Assembly: GCA_030407315.1 (NCBI GenBank)
Contig: JALQPE010002454.1
Coordinates: forward strand, 229,735-293,734
DNA length: 64,000 nucleotides
DNA from: Asparagopsis taxiformis
Taxonomy: Eukaryota > Rhodophyta > Florideophyceae > Bonnemaisoniales > Bonnemaisoniaceae
Reading direction: 5' to 3'
Positions 1 through 9,417 of this stretch are shown here, piece after piece. Each line of letters begins with the position of its first letter. Within the stretch, counting starts at the first letter, position 1. Below the pieces are notes generated by a model. It saw nothing but the letters and a program-made list of their open reading frames with translations, did not search any database and was not told the DNA's origin. Made by a program: the position numbers and the translations under genes.

Positions 1-316
1 CGTTTCCGACGCGCACGCTACGCTGTCCGCAACGCTTCCGAGCCTGGTTCGACAAGTAGTGGACGACCCTACGTTCCAAAGCATGCTCCAGGCTGAAGTA
101 CGAGCTGCGGTGGACCGCGCTATCAAGGGCCAATCACGTGGATTGACGGCTCAGATGAGGGCGCAAGTCCACAACCTAATCGTCACTACGATGGACTCCC
201 GCGAGGAGCAAAATATTGAACGCGCGAACGTCGCTGCGCGCGGAAACCGAACGCGAACCGCAGCGCGCGCGACCCCTACGAACTACGCGCACAACGCGGA
301 CCCCGAAGGATGGCTG
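1..316 (+). pseudogene. Truncated Ty3/gypsy gag fragment
   Basis: This stretch matches almost base for base an internal part of the gag gene found complete further along (equivalent to 7552-7867), in the same reading frame (codons start at position 2). It covers the N-terminal gag region before the capsid-like domain. The match stops at 316, after the codons for a Gly-Trp-Leu, and unrelated repeat-rich sequence follows, so this is a broken copy. The 5' part lies outside the window. The ORF reads on for 28 codons of unrelated sequence. Sequence similarity is direct; loss of function is inferred from the truncation. Confidence 0.85.
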
Positions 317-1159
317 CACAGCATGAGCAAAAATGACTATTTTTCCAGCCCAGATTTTAGTTCGTACAGTGGTGGAAAACCAGGCCACGTCGCTGGTTAA
401 AACGATCCCCAACCTCTGGATAAGCCCCATCGAATATTTTAGTAAATTTGCTGGTGAAATTCCAGTGTATGTACAGTACGGGTCGCCTGGTTGAAAACTA
501 GTGGATTAGATGGTTTGGCCAGGGGGTACTGGTTTGCACCAGGCCACGGCGGTGGGTCGGACGGTGGTTATGATCCAGCGTACTGTGCTGGTTAATTTTA
601 GGTGATCTGGATCTAGACCAGCCAATGGAGTGGAGTATACCCGTGTTGGAGATGGAATATGACCATAGGGCAGGCTGGTTGTAAGCACAGTGAGTGCTGG
701 TGTGCCACCAGTGCGCCCAGTGGATATATGATCGCTAGCGAGTAGAAATAAACTAGAATTTGTAGTGGTAGAGTACAGTAGCAGAGCTGGTTTGCAACCA
801 GTGTGCCTGGGCCAGTATGGGATGGTTTAAAACCAGAGGTATCGTCTAGTCCTAGTGATGGGTCATTCCAGCGAGTGCGGTAGTACAGAGAGTGTCGGGG
901 CTGGCTGTAAACCAGTGGGCTGGCTGGTTCCAGGCACAGTGAGTGCTGGTTGAAAACCAGCACATCAGCTGGTTGAAACCAGCCTACCCACTGGTTTACA
1001 ACCAGACCCGACAATGGCTTGAAGCAGTCGATAGACTGGAATAATTCCATAGTCGGAAGTAGATTCTACCAATGTACTTGTAGGTTTTTTTCTATCATAT
1101 TGTATGGATTTTTGTTGCAGCTTAATGGTTGCAAACCAGCAGTATAGGTGGATTGTAGT
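317..1159. repeat. Subterminal-type repeat region, CTGGTT/AACCAG family (alpha)
   Basis: No gene is visible. The stretch is packed with short palindromes of the form CTGGTT-(3 nt)-AACCAG and half-sites, for example near 788-800, 828-840, 942-960, 970-985 and 990-1005. Such clustered short palindromes resemble subterminal transposase-binding repeats of CACTA-type elements. It begins abruptly where the gag fragment ends, with CACAGCATGAGC at 317, which may be an element terminus. No opposite end is seen in the window, so the family assignment is an inference. Confidence 0.5.
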
Positions 1160-1535
1160 CACTACTGAGTTTGAGATCAAAAAATGTAGTAAATTTACTG
1201 CCTGAGGCAGTAAAAATCACTGCCTGAGCAATGTAGTGCCTGAGGCAGTAAAATTACTATTTTAATTTTTTCAGTTCTAGTGCCGCAGGCAGTAAAATAC
1301 AAAATTTCCTGGCAGTACGGTATGTAGCAGAATTCAGTACTGTACGATAGCAAATTATAGTAATTTTTGCTGGTACCACAGGGCAGTAATGCAATGCAGT
1401 GATTTTTGATGATTTTTGCAATGGAATGTACTGCCATACAGTACTGCCCTGGCAAATGACCTGGCATTAGAATCAGGCAGTAAAATGTACTGGCTCCGGC
1501 AGTGAATTGTACTGCCTGCAAGTACTTCCTTGATA
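1160..1535 (+). mobile_element. Left terminus of CACTA-like element beta with ACTGCC repeats
   Basis: The terminus starts CACTACTGAGTTTGAGATC at 1160 and aligns with a second terminus at 24461 (CACTACTGTGTCTGAAATC). Directly inside lie many copies and half-copies of the palindrome ACTGCCTGAGGCAGT, for example at 1197-1211 and 1239-1253, continuing to about 1520. CACTA elements characteristically start with CACTA and carry subterminal repeats bound by element proteins. The element reads rightwards; its right end is not in the window. The following 1536-1851 is a leader or promoter stretch with no recognisable gene. Confidence 0.7.
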
Positions 1536-1851
1536 GTAATTGGTGATTGGTATTTTCTGAGACTCAATGTTGCAATAGTTGTCCAGGATAGGGTTGTAAA
1601 ATGTGTTCGCATGTGAGTTCAAGTAGAGAAGAGAGGAAACTATTCTGAAGCTACTAGTAGTGAGAAGTGTAGAGGATGCATGGTCACATGGAAATGACCG
1701 TTACAAAAAAGGTAGGAGAAAATCGGTCGTTTTCCGAGGATATGAGTAGAGTAGTTGGCATTATTTGTTACTATTGCTAGCATTCTCGTTGCAGGAAAAT
1801 CGTCTGGAGTGACACTTTGCGATTGGAACGAGAGGCGAAGTTTGACGGAAG

Positions 1852-3375
1852 ATGGAATCTCAGCGTCGTGAGGAAAATCCAAATGACTGCCTAGCAGGGA
1901 TTATTCGAGAGGGATTCAGGACAGTGACTGGGGAAGTTCGTCGTATTGGGGAGAGGATGGATGAAATCGACGATGATCGAACGTCCCAACGCCAGCAAAT
2001 CGAAAAGCTGATGAGTCGCGTCGAGTTTATAGTAACGGAATTACAGGGTATGAAAGACATCTGTGATGGTTTATTACAGCAGAGTCAGGGCAATTCGAAG
2101 AAGGGGATGACTGACAAGGACAGGGACCGTTTGCGCATCTCGCAGTCAGCAGAACTATCGTTTTCTTACAATTTTCTGTGTGCAGTATTTGGAACTGTTG
2201 TACCTTTGCTGGTTGACAAGATTGATGCTGGGGCGACAATTTACACCAACCAAGGAATCTACGACCTCCGTGGTTGCAGGTTGCTCTCTGCAATGATGTT
2301 TGCGAAGCAGAGCAATGACAAGAGGGATGTGTTCCAATCCAACACCGGGAAGAACAACATCGAGCTTCGATTCCAAGTGGTGATGTCTCTCCTGCGGAAC
2401 ATTCAGAAGGAAAAGTCGGGTACAGGCCGTACAGTGGAAGGCTCGAGCTCTGGACGCGATTCGAATGCGTTCAACGTCTGGAAGGAGAACAAGTACATTC
2501 CGGACAAAATAATCGAAGAAGTTGTTTATGGTGCCACTGGCGATGGCCGAAACCAGCCTGCAGGAAGCATTGACGGAGGGGCTAGGAAGCAGAGGAAAAC
2601 AGATGGAAATGGTGGACAGTTGAGCAAGCGTGAAATATCTTTGGCTGTTACGAAAGTTGTGCTGACAAAGGTGCTCGGTTTCCTGAACAAGTCTAGAGAG
2701 CAGGTGCGCCATCGATTCCTTGTCGAACTGGGGTTCGCTCTAGTCTTGGAAACGGACGCCTCTATCACTTTCGAGTTTCCAACTCACGATCTCATTCGAG
2801 ATATGGATGTTATCCCCGATACCCGTGTGACCAACGGAAATCTAAGGCCTGAGGAACGGAAAGTTGTGGATGACAAGAATTCCGAGATCTTGATACAATT
2901 CATCGCTGAGCGGAAAGAGATGGTTGTCATCATTCAGTACGAAGTCGAGATATCGGGATGTGTGGCCAAAAGGATGATTCGAAGGAGAATCAATATCCTG
3001 GAGGTAGCCCTGAACACTGCAATTGCTTTCCTTCAATGCACGAGTAGAATGGTTTTCCTGCGACGTTCCTGCAATTCACTCAGATTTGTCTATGCAATCG
3101 CTTCCGGGATTCTAGGAATTTTCAAGGTACAATCAGGTCAGACCTTCGAAGAAAGTGTACAAGACGAGCTCAAACAATTAGGAAAGGCGATGTTGCCGAG
3201 TGACCGAATCTGTAAGAGGCATCTCTGCGAAGATGTACTGACAATTACTAACGAAAAATTCGATGAACAACACTTGGAACAGCGTAGTACCGCGTTTGAG
3301 GAGGATAGCGGACATGGAAATGAAGAAGATGGGAGTGAAAGCTACGTTGAAGTTTTCCTTGATGAGGAAGATTGA
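1852..3375 (+). CDS. Unknown 507-aa element protein with N-terminal coiled coil and acidic tail
   Basis: This is one uninterrupted reading frame of 507 codons from the first ATG, with an AATAAA signal 71 bp after the stop, so it looks like an intact single-exon gene. I do not recognise the family. Residues about 20-75 are heptad-like and charged (coiled coil likely). Residues 215-265 are basic and low complexity (GGARKQRKTDG). The C-terminal 35 residues are strongly acidic and end LDEED. It is the first gene inside the beta terminus and lies convergent to the Tudor-like gene. A coiled-coil dimer with basic patches would suit a TnpA-like subterminal DNA-binding protein, but this is a guess from position and composition only. 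Confidence 0.7.
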   Translation: MESQRREENPNDCLAGIIREGFRTVTGEVRRIGERMDEIDDDRTSQRQQIEKLMSRVEFIVTELQGMKDICDGLLQQSQGNSKKGMTDKDRDRLRISQSAELSFSYNFLCAVFGTVVPLLVDKIDAGATIYTNQGIYDLRGCRLLSAMMFAKQSNDKRDVFQSNTGKNNIELRFQVVMSLLRNIQKEKSGTGRTVEGSSSGRDSNAFNVWKENKYIPDKIIEEVVYGATGDGRNQPAGSIDGGARKQRKTDGNGGQLSKREISLAVTKVVLTKVLGFLNKSREQVRHRFLVELGFALVLETDASITFEFPTHDLIRDMDVIPDTRVTNGNLRPEERKVVDDKNSEILIQFIAERKEMVVIIQYEVEISGCVAKRMIRRRINILEVALNTAIAFLQCTSRMVFLRRSCNSLRFVYAIASGILGIFKVQSGQTFEESVQDELKQLGKAMLPSDRICKRHLCEDVLTITNEKFDEQHLEQRSTAFEEDSGHGNEEDGSESYVEVFLDEED

Positions 3376-3445
3376 TAATGGAAGCGTAGAAGTAAAGTTT
3401 CATAGCCTTTGAAGGGAACCGACTACGTACGAGAGACTTAAGAGA

Positions 3446-3451
3446 AATAAA
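3446..3451 (+). terminator. Polyadenylation signal AATAAA
   Basis: An exact AATAAA lies 71 bp downstream of the stop codon of the 507-aa gene, a normal distance for a eukaryotic 3' end. Confidence 0.55.
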
Positions 3452-3690
3452 AACCTTTAGATGTGAAACTGTCTAGGTGTGCGTGGAAAAGGTGCACCGC
3501 AGCATGCTACGTACTACATGGTGTACTGGAAACAATAGCTATCGTTCTTATTTTTCAGCTCACTCTGCGACTAGAAAGCGTCATGTCTACTACGGTTAAG
3601 AGTTTTACCCTGTCATTGAGCACGCCTCTAGTAGCTTCGGGGCCTGTGCAGTCCCATCCAATGCCGTAGCTCCACCTGGCAGAGTAGTGC

Positions 3691-3871
3691 GGAAAATAAT
3701 ACCGGGTATTATTTTGAGGAATATTTTGCCAAGTGGAGGGCAATCATTCGTACCGACTACAGGCGATCCCTGGACGAAACCTAAGAATAATACCCGGTAT
3801 TATTTTCAGGGATATTTTGCCAAGTGGAGGGCAATCATTGTTACAGAATGCAGACAGTCCCTGGACGAAGG
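3691..3871. repeat. Tandem pair of ~91-bp units with AATAATACCSGGTATTATT palindrome
   Basis: Two copies, offset by 91 bp (palindromes beginning at 3695 and 3786), each contain the AATAATACC...GGTATTATT palindrome followed by CAAGTGGAGGGCAATCATT. The pair lies between the two convergent genes of beta. A similar tandem pair occurs at 56731-56915 in element gamma. The rest of 3376-3980 shows no gene. Confidence 0.75.
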
Positions 3872-3980
3872 AACAGGCCAGAAAGATACGGAGCATGTAT
3901 CGATGGATACCATCGACTTAATCGAGGTTGACTAACTCTGAACAGTCTTGTAGACCCATCTAGAAAAGATAGAAAACGTT

Positions 3981-4022
3981 TTACTCGGAGGCGACATCGT
4001 GTACGGTAGGATGAGGTGCATC
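3981..4022 (-). pseudogene. C-terminal end of the Tudor-like gene, separated by the gypsy insertion
   Basis: Removing the gypsy element and one copy of its GCATC duplication joins this segment in frame to the minus-strand gene at 19217-20563. The joined frame runs 12 more codons after the shared GCA/GCT alanine codon and ends at a TAA (TTA on the plus strand at 3981-3983). The joined length is exactly divisible by three (1389 nt, 462 aa). This supports the reconstruction and places the insertion near the end of the gene. Confidence 0.65.
4018..4022. repeat. Left target-site duplication GCATC of the gypsy element
   Basis: The five bases directly before the first LTR are GCATC and the five directly after the last LTR (19212-19216) are also GCATC. 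This is the expected 5-bp duplication of an LTR-retrotransposon integrase. Confidence 0.85.
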
Positions 4023-4824
4023 TGTGGTACAATTTATTCGGTCGACGCGCGCGCGCTCTTAACGACTGCGTCTGGCTGAGTCCGCATGCATCCGCGAATT
4101 AGTTAGTTAGTAAGCGAGCGTACGCGTAGCGATCCGATTACGTGTCACGGCGCGCCTGAGCGAGCGCGTGCGCGCGAACGAACCTGCGAGCTTGGCGCCA
4201 CGTGTAGCGCTTTTTGCGAATTTCCCTTTTATTTCCCTTTTTGGGTTTTTTATGACGAAAGTCTTTTTCCCAAATATTTCCCTTTTTTTGCGTGCGAGCG
4301 AGCGGCCGCCGGCCGGCCACGCAAGGACAGCCTGTCCTGAGTAGTTAGCTACTAATGGTCGTTCAGCTTCGCACCTTACCAATAAACAGCCAGCATCTTC
4401 GCAGCTACGAGTTAAGCGTTTAGCGAATCGCGAGGACCGATTGCGTTGAAACGTTGCGTGCGGGTTGCTCACGATCGCCGACGTTCGCGTGCGCGCTGCG
4501 CATAAACCGATCGTCGAACCGCGTCGCACCGCGATAGCGCGCGTTGCGTCGCACGCCACTAGGCCAGGGATTTACGACCCCTGTGTGGATCGCGTTGTGC
4601 TCGAGTTTACTCGGTGATCTCCCCCTGAGATCACGGCTTGCGCCGGGCCGCGAATCCCGTGTTGCGATCGTTCCCTACGCGTTCCGCCGTTGTACCACCC
4701 GTTCGCCAGCGCGACCGAGCGACGCGCGAACGCAAGTTCAACCAGCGCGTTACGGTTTACCTCGCCCTGACACGGCTACAATTCTAGAACTCCCTTAGCG
4801 ATCGCCACCCCGGCTGGTCCTACA
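4023..4824 (+). repeat. 5' LTR of the composite gypsy element (type A)
   Basis: The LTR starts TGTGGTACAATTTATTCGG and ends GGCTGGTCCTACA, giving the TG...CA ends of LTRs. It is 802 bp long and almost identical to the LTR at 18413-19211, which pairs it with that copy. An AT-rich stretch with TTTCCCTTTT runs and TTTTTTATGACG lies near 4210-4290. Confidence 0.9.
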
Positions 4825-4826
4825 AC

Positions 4827-4839
4827 TGGTCTCTCGACC
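4827..4839 (+). promoter_or_regulatory. Primer-binding site candidate
   Basis: Two bases after the LTR end the sequence reads TGGTCTCTCGACC. A primer-binding site begins with TGG, complementary to the CCA end of a tRNA. The same sequence follows the second LTR at 6763-6775. The tRNA is not identified. Confidence 0.5.
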
Positions 4840-5401
4840 TAGAATTGCGCGAACCGACGTGCGAACTCAGCGAAGCACAGAAACTCCGCTTGGGGAAAAC
4901 ACGGGACGCCAAACCTATCGCTTACTCTAATTCCTCCTTTATCCGTTCGTCGTGCGCGACAGCGAGGGCGATTGACGCGTGCGCGCGTATCGCTATCCCG
5001 GAAGCGGTGCTATAGCCTCTCTGGTTTGTATAACTACCCTATCTCTACTACGACGATTCGCCGCGCGGAACGACGCGATCGAAGACGCAGCGCGTGCGCG
5101 CGCTAGTTCGCAACCCTAACGCGGGTTCGGCGGTGCCGAAAATACTGGGTTCGCGGACGATCGAGACCCGTCTTTGCGCGTTCCGAGCGAGGAAGAAGCC
5201 CTCCTGCGAGCGAACTCGTCCCCCTCACCCTTACTACGCGCGCCCGATACGCAGACAATTTTCGGGAAGCGCTTCCCTTTTTACTTGCCAATTTTTCGAC
5301 GCACCGACGCGAGATTTTGACGCGGACCGAATTCCCGTTTCTCCTTCCCCATCATCCCTTCTCCCCTTCTCCCTAGGCGACGATCGAACGCAACCGCGCC
5401 G

Positions 5402-5954
5402 ATGGATCCATCCGCGCCCGAGCGATCGAACGCGCCGACCGAACCGCCGCCAGTCGCGTCGCAAACGCACGCAGTCGACGCGCTGGTCGCTTCACATATC
5501 CCTGACCCTACCGCTTCTCCGTGGCCGCCGTTACCGACGCAAGCGCTCGCGAGCATTGACGACGACGCGCAAACGTCCGACGATGGCGCCGCAACGAAGC
5601 GCGAGGCCGAGTTCCGCGTTTCCGACGCGCACGCTACGCTGTCCGCAACGCTTCCGAGCTTGGTTCGACAAGTAGTGGACGACCCTACGTTCCAAAGCAT
5701 GCTCCAGGCTGAAGTACGAGCTGCAGTGGACCGCGCCATCAAGGGCCAATCGCGTGGACTAACGGCTCAGATGAGGGCTCAAGTCCACAACCTAATCGTC
5801 ACTACGATGGACTCCCGCGAGGAGCAAAATATTGAACGCGCGAACGTCGCTGCGCGCGAAAACCGGACGCGAACCGCAGCGCGCGCGACCCCTACGAACT
5901 ACGCGCGCGACGCGGACCCCGAAGGATGGCTGGAACTGGCGCGCCAGGACCTGT
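5402..5954 (+). pseudogene. Truncated gag (first copy), interrupted by an LTR
   Basis: The start codon and 184 codons align without gaps to the complete gag at 7337-7889 (constant offset of 1935 bp). The frame then runs into the second LTR and stops at 6038-6040. It lacks the capsid-like and zinc-knuckle parts. The preceding 4825-5401 is the untranslated leader and shows no convincing gene; a 193-codon frame there overlaps gag out of register and is a shadow. The breakpoint lies only 22 bp, in gag coordinates, from the breakpoint of the fragment at 1-316. Confidence 0.85.
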
Positions 5955-6760
5955 TGTGGCGCAATTTAAGTTGGTCGATGGAACCGATGCGAGCGCGCGC
6001 GTTTACGTTAGTCCGCAAGCATCCGTTTGAGTTAGTTTAGTAAGCGAGCGTACGCGTGGCGCCTTGATTACGTGTCACGGAGCGTCAATGCGAGCGCGTG
6101 CGCGCGTACGTTGCCACGAAACCGCGAGCCGCGCCACGTGTAGCGATTTCCGCGAATTTCCCTTTATTTCCCCTTTTTGGGTTTTTTATGACGAAAGTCT
6201 TTTTCCCAAATATTTCCCTTTTTGCGTGCGAGCGTGCGGCCGCCGCCGGCCGGCCACACAAGGACAGCCTGTCCCAAGTAGTTAGCTATTAGTGGTCGCA
6301 TGGCTTCGCACCCTACCAATAAACAGTCAGCACTTCGCAGCTACGAGTTAAGCGTTTAGCGCGTCGCGAGGACCGATTGCGTTACAACGTTGCGTGCGGA
6401 TTGCTCACGATCGCCGACGTTCGTGCGCGCGCGCCGCGTTTACCGACCGTCGAATTGCGTCGCACCGCGATAGCGCGCGTTGCGTCGCACGCCACTAGGC
6501 CAGGGATTTACGACCCCTGTGTGGATCGCGTTGTGCTCGAGTTTACTCGGTGATCTCACCCTGAGATCACGGCTTGCGCCGGCCCGCGAATCCCGTGTTG
6601 CGATCGACCCTGCGCGTTCCGCCGTTGTACCACCCGATCGCCTCCGCGACCGAGCGACGTGCGAAACGCAAGTTCACGAGCGCGTTACGGTTCAACTCGC
6701 CCTGACAAGGCAAGCGATTCTAGAACTCTCTTAGTGACCGCCATCCCGGCTGGTCCTACA
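5955..6760 (+). repeat. Internal LTR (type B) of the composite gypsy element
   Basis: It starts TGTGGCGCAATTTAAG and ends GGCTGGTCCTACA at 6760, and is followed by the same leader and primer-site sequence as LTR A. It differs from the two outer LTRs in the first ~100 bp and in scattered positions, while the outer pair agree with each other. It therefore belongs to a different integration, not to the outer pair. The start could be three bases earlier (TGTTGTGG). Confidence 0.85.
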
Positions 6761-6762
6761 AC

Positions 6763-6775
6763 TGGTCTCTCGACC
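6763..6775 (+). promoter_or_regulatory. Primer-binding site candidate after LTR B
   Basis: TGGTCTCTCGACC sits two bases after the LTR end, identical to the site at 4827. The leader continues to 7336 without a convincing gene. Confidence 0.5.
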
Positions 6776-7336
6776 TAGAATTGCGCGAACCGACGTGCGA
6801 ACTCAGCGAAGAACAGAAACTCCGCTTGGGGAAACACGGGACGCCAAACCTATCGCTTACTCTAATTCTTCTTTTATCCGTTCGTCGTGCGCGACAGCGA
6901 GGGCGATTGACGCGTGCGCGCGTATCGCTATCCCGGAAGCGGTGCTATAGCCTCTCTGGTTTGTATAACTACCCTACCTCTACTACGACGATTCGCCGCG
7001 CGGAACGACGCGATCGAAGACGCAGCGCGTGCGCGCGCTAGTTCGCAACCCTAACGCGGGTTCGGCGGTGCCGAAAATATTGGGTTCGCGAGCGATCGAG
7101 ACCCGTCTTCACGCGTTCCGAGCGAGGAAGAAGCCCTCCTGCGAGCGAACTCGTCCCCCTCACCCTTACTACGCGCGCCCGATACGCAGACAATTTTCGG
7201 GAAGCGCTTCCCTTTTTACTTGCCAATTTTTCGACGCGCCGACGCGAGATTTTGACGCGCGCCGAATTCCCCTTTCTCCTTCCCCATCATCCCTTTTTCC
7301 CTTTTCCCTAGGCGACGATCGAACGCAACCGCGCCG

Positions 7337-9373
7337 ATGGATCCATCCGCGCCCGAGCGATCGAACGCGCCGACCGAACCGCCGCCAGTCGCGTCGCAAA
7401 CGCACGCAGTCGACGCGCTGGTCGCTTCACATATCCCTGACCCTACCGCTTCTCCGTGGCCGCCGTTACCGACGCAAGCGCTCGCGAGCATCGACGACGA
7501 CGCGCAAACGTCCGACGATGGCGCCGCAACGAAGCGCGAGGCCGAGTTCCGCGTTTCCGACGTGCACGCTACGCCGTCCGCAACGCTTCCGAGCCTGGTT
7601 CGACAAGTAGTGGACGACCCTACGTTCCAAAGCATGCTCCAGGCTGAAGTACGAGCTGCAGTGGACCGCGCTATCAAGGGCCAATCACGTGGATTGACGG
7701 CTCAGATGAGGGCGCAAGTCCACAACCTAATCGTCACTACGATGGACTCCCGCGAGGAGCAAAATATTGAACGCGCGAACGTCGCTGCGCGCGAAAACCG
7801 AACGCGAACCGCAGCGCGCGCGACCCCTACGAACTACGCGCGCGACGCGGACCCCGAAGGATGGCTGGAACTGGCGCGCCAGGACCTGTCATTCGACGAT
7901 CACCCGCGCTCGGATAGCGACGACGGACCCGCGCATCCCGGGCTGGTAGAGATCCAGCCGTTGAACGAGCTGTTCACGCGCGCGCTTTCGTATCGCACGT
8001 ACCGCTTGCGTAATACGGACCGCGCGTTTAACCGAACGATTGCGAGCGAATTGGCTAACACCGCGAAGATGGTGCGCCATTCGATGCAAGGAGAGAATTT
8101 CACGGGCGCTGACGGAATCGCGGTACTATCGTTCCTGAAGTATTTCAAGAGCGCATGCGACGACACCGGCGTATCCGAAGGCGCAGCGCTTCCGATTCTC
8201 AAGTATTTCCTGGCCGACGAGGCGCGCGACACGTTCCAAACGTACGTGGGACGAACGTTCCGAGGCTCGCGCGCGGGCGTCGATTCGATTACGTGCTACG
8301 CGGAAGCCGTTCAGTGGCTCTTACTAACCTACGCGCGCGAAGGCGACGTTGCGCAAGCGTACCGCGACGTGGCGCAACAAACGCAAGACCCGAAGGAAAC
8401 CGAAACGCAATTCGCTACGCGATTACGACGACGAGCGCTGCGCTGCGGCGATGCGTTTAGCGAGCGAACGCTTGTTTCTATTTTCGTCGATGGTCTACGA
8501 CCCTACGCGCAACACCTCGTGCGGGACGCGCTGTCTCGTGACCCGCGTCGATACACCTTTCGAGAGCTAGTCTCTATGGCGCAGAGCCACGGGGACACGC
8601 ACCGAGCGATGACGCCGACAACGAGCGCGCGACCGCTACTGCGACGAACGCCTGCGCTCTACGTAGACGAGGAGGAGACACCGATGATGCAAGCTCTGAC
8701 CGTGGGGCACACCCCACCATCAGGCTTCTCATCGCCAAACGTCTCAACCTCCGCCGCGACACCGCACGCTCCGCGCGAACGGAAGTTCTCGACTCCGAGC
8801 CCCATGCGAAGTCCGACCTCGCTTGGCACTCCTTCGTCGAATTACCGCACGCCACGCTCGCGCGACGCCTCGCCCGCCGACCGCTCACGACGCACTGCGC
8901 ATACCGACGACCGGGAACGCGAACGCGCGGGACCGTACACGGCGCACATACCGCGCGCGACTTACCCACCGCCTAGCGTGAGGCAGACGGCACCGGCCGA
9001 CACGTCTCGCACGGCAGCGTTCCGATGCCTGTTATGCAGGAAGTTCGGGCACCCGATGGTGAATTGCCCACTGCTCACGTCCGAGCAGCAGGCCGCGATT
9101 CGCGAAATGCATAGCCACGCGCGCCTAACGCCCGAAGAACTGAATCTGCAGCGCAACGTTCAGGTCTTCGAAGTCTCCGCGCACGCCGACGCGAACGAGA
9201 GCGAGCGACAGCGCGTCGACGGTAACGAGCGAACGCGCGAAAACGAGGGCGCACGCGAGCGCGAGCGCGAAAGCGAACGCACGCGCGAATACGACGCGCA
9301 TGACGGCGAGCAGCTCACGCCCCACTCGGTTCGTTTTGCAGAAGACCCGGGAAACGCCTACGAGGAGCCGTAG
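7337..9373 (+). CDS. gag: Gypsy Gag polyprotein
   Basis: The 678-codon frame begins at the ATG shared by both gag copies. The protein is the structural particle protein of an LTR retrotransposon. Residues about 200-440 resemble a retrotransposon capsid region, with the alternating basic and acidic helices typical of that domain (e.g. ETETQFATRLRRRAL). A CCHC zinc knuckle with spacing C-x2-C-x4-H-x4-C lies at residues 564-577 (CLLCRKFGHPMVNC). The end is a highly charged Arg/Glu-rich tail. The TAG stop at 9371-9373 lies in the loop of a predicted hairpin just after a GGGAAAC heptamer, so a share of translation probably continues into pol by -1 frameshifting. No internal stop is present. Confidence 0.9.
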   Translation: MDPSAPERSNAPTEPPPVASQTHAVDALVASHIPDPTASPWPPLPTQALASIDDDAQTSDDGAATKREAEFRVSDVHATPSATLPSLVRQVVDDPTFQSMLQAEVRAAVDRAIKGQSRGLTAQMRAQVHNLIVTTMDSREEQNIERANVAARENRTRTAARATPTNYARDADPEGWLELARQDLSFDDHPRSDSDDGPAHPGLVEIQPLNELFTRALSYRTYRLRNTDRAFNRTIASELANTAKMVRHSMQGENFTGADGIAVLSFLKYFKSACDDTGVSEGAALPILKYFLADEARDTFQTYVGRTFRGSRAGVDSITCYAEAVQWLLLTYAREGDVAQAYRDVAQQTQDPKETETQFATRLRRRALRCGDAFSERTLVSIFVDGLRPYAQHLVRDALSRDPRRYTFRELVSMAQSHGDTHRAMTPTTSARPLLRRTPALYVDEEETPMMQALTVGHTPPSGFSSPNVSTSAATPHAPRERKFSTPSPMRSPTSLGTPSSNYRTPRSRDASPADRSRRTAHTDDRERERAGPYTAHIPRATYPPPSVRQTAPADTSRTAAFRCLLCRKFGHPMVNCPLLTSEQQAAIREMHSHARLTPEELNLQRNVQVFEVSAHADANESERQRVDGNERTRENEGARERERESERTREYDAHDGEQLTPHSVRFAEDPGNAYEEP

Positions 9374-9391
9374 CGGGTGGGCCGGCTCCTC
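9349..9391 (+). promoter_or_regulatory. -1 ribosomal frameshift signal between gag and pol
   Basis: The heptamer GGGAAAC (9349-9355) is in the correct phase of the gag frame (G GGA AAC). After a 6-nt spacer (9356-9361), a perfect 9-bp stem follows: GAGGAGCCG (9362-9370) pairs with CGGCTCCTC (9383-9391). The gag stop lies in the 12-nt loop. A slip of one base back enters the pol frame, which is open from 9304. Heptamer, spacer and stem match the standard -1 frameshift layout known from retroviruses; use in this host is inferred. Confidence 0.75.
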
Positions 9392-9417
9392 TCCATCCGA
9401 CGGATACGCGACGCGCG

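Noticed and set aside
5094..5675. 193-codon frame in the gypsy leader, repeated at 7029-7610
   Set aside because: It overlaps the gag start in another register and is Arg/Pro-rich as expected from CG-rich DNA; the repeat only reflects the duplicated leader.
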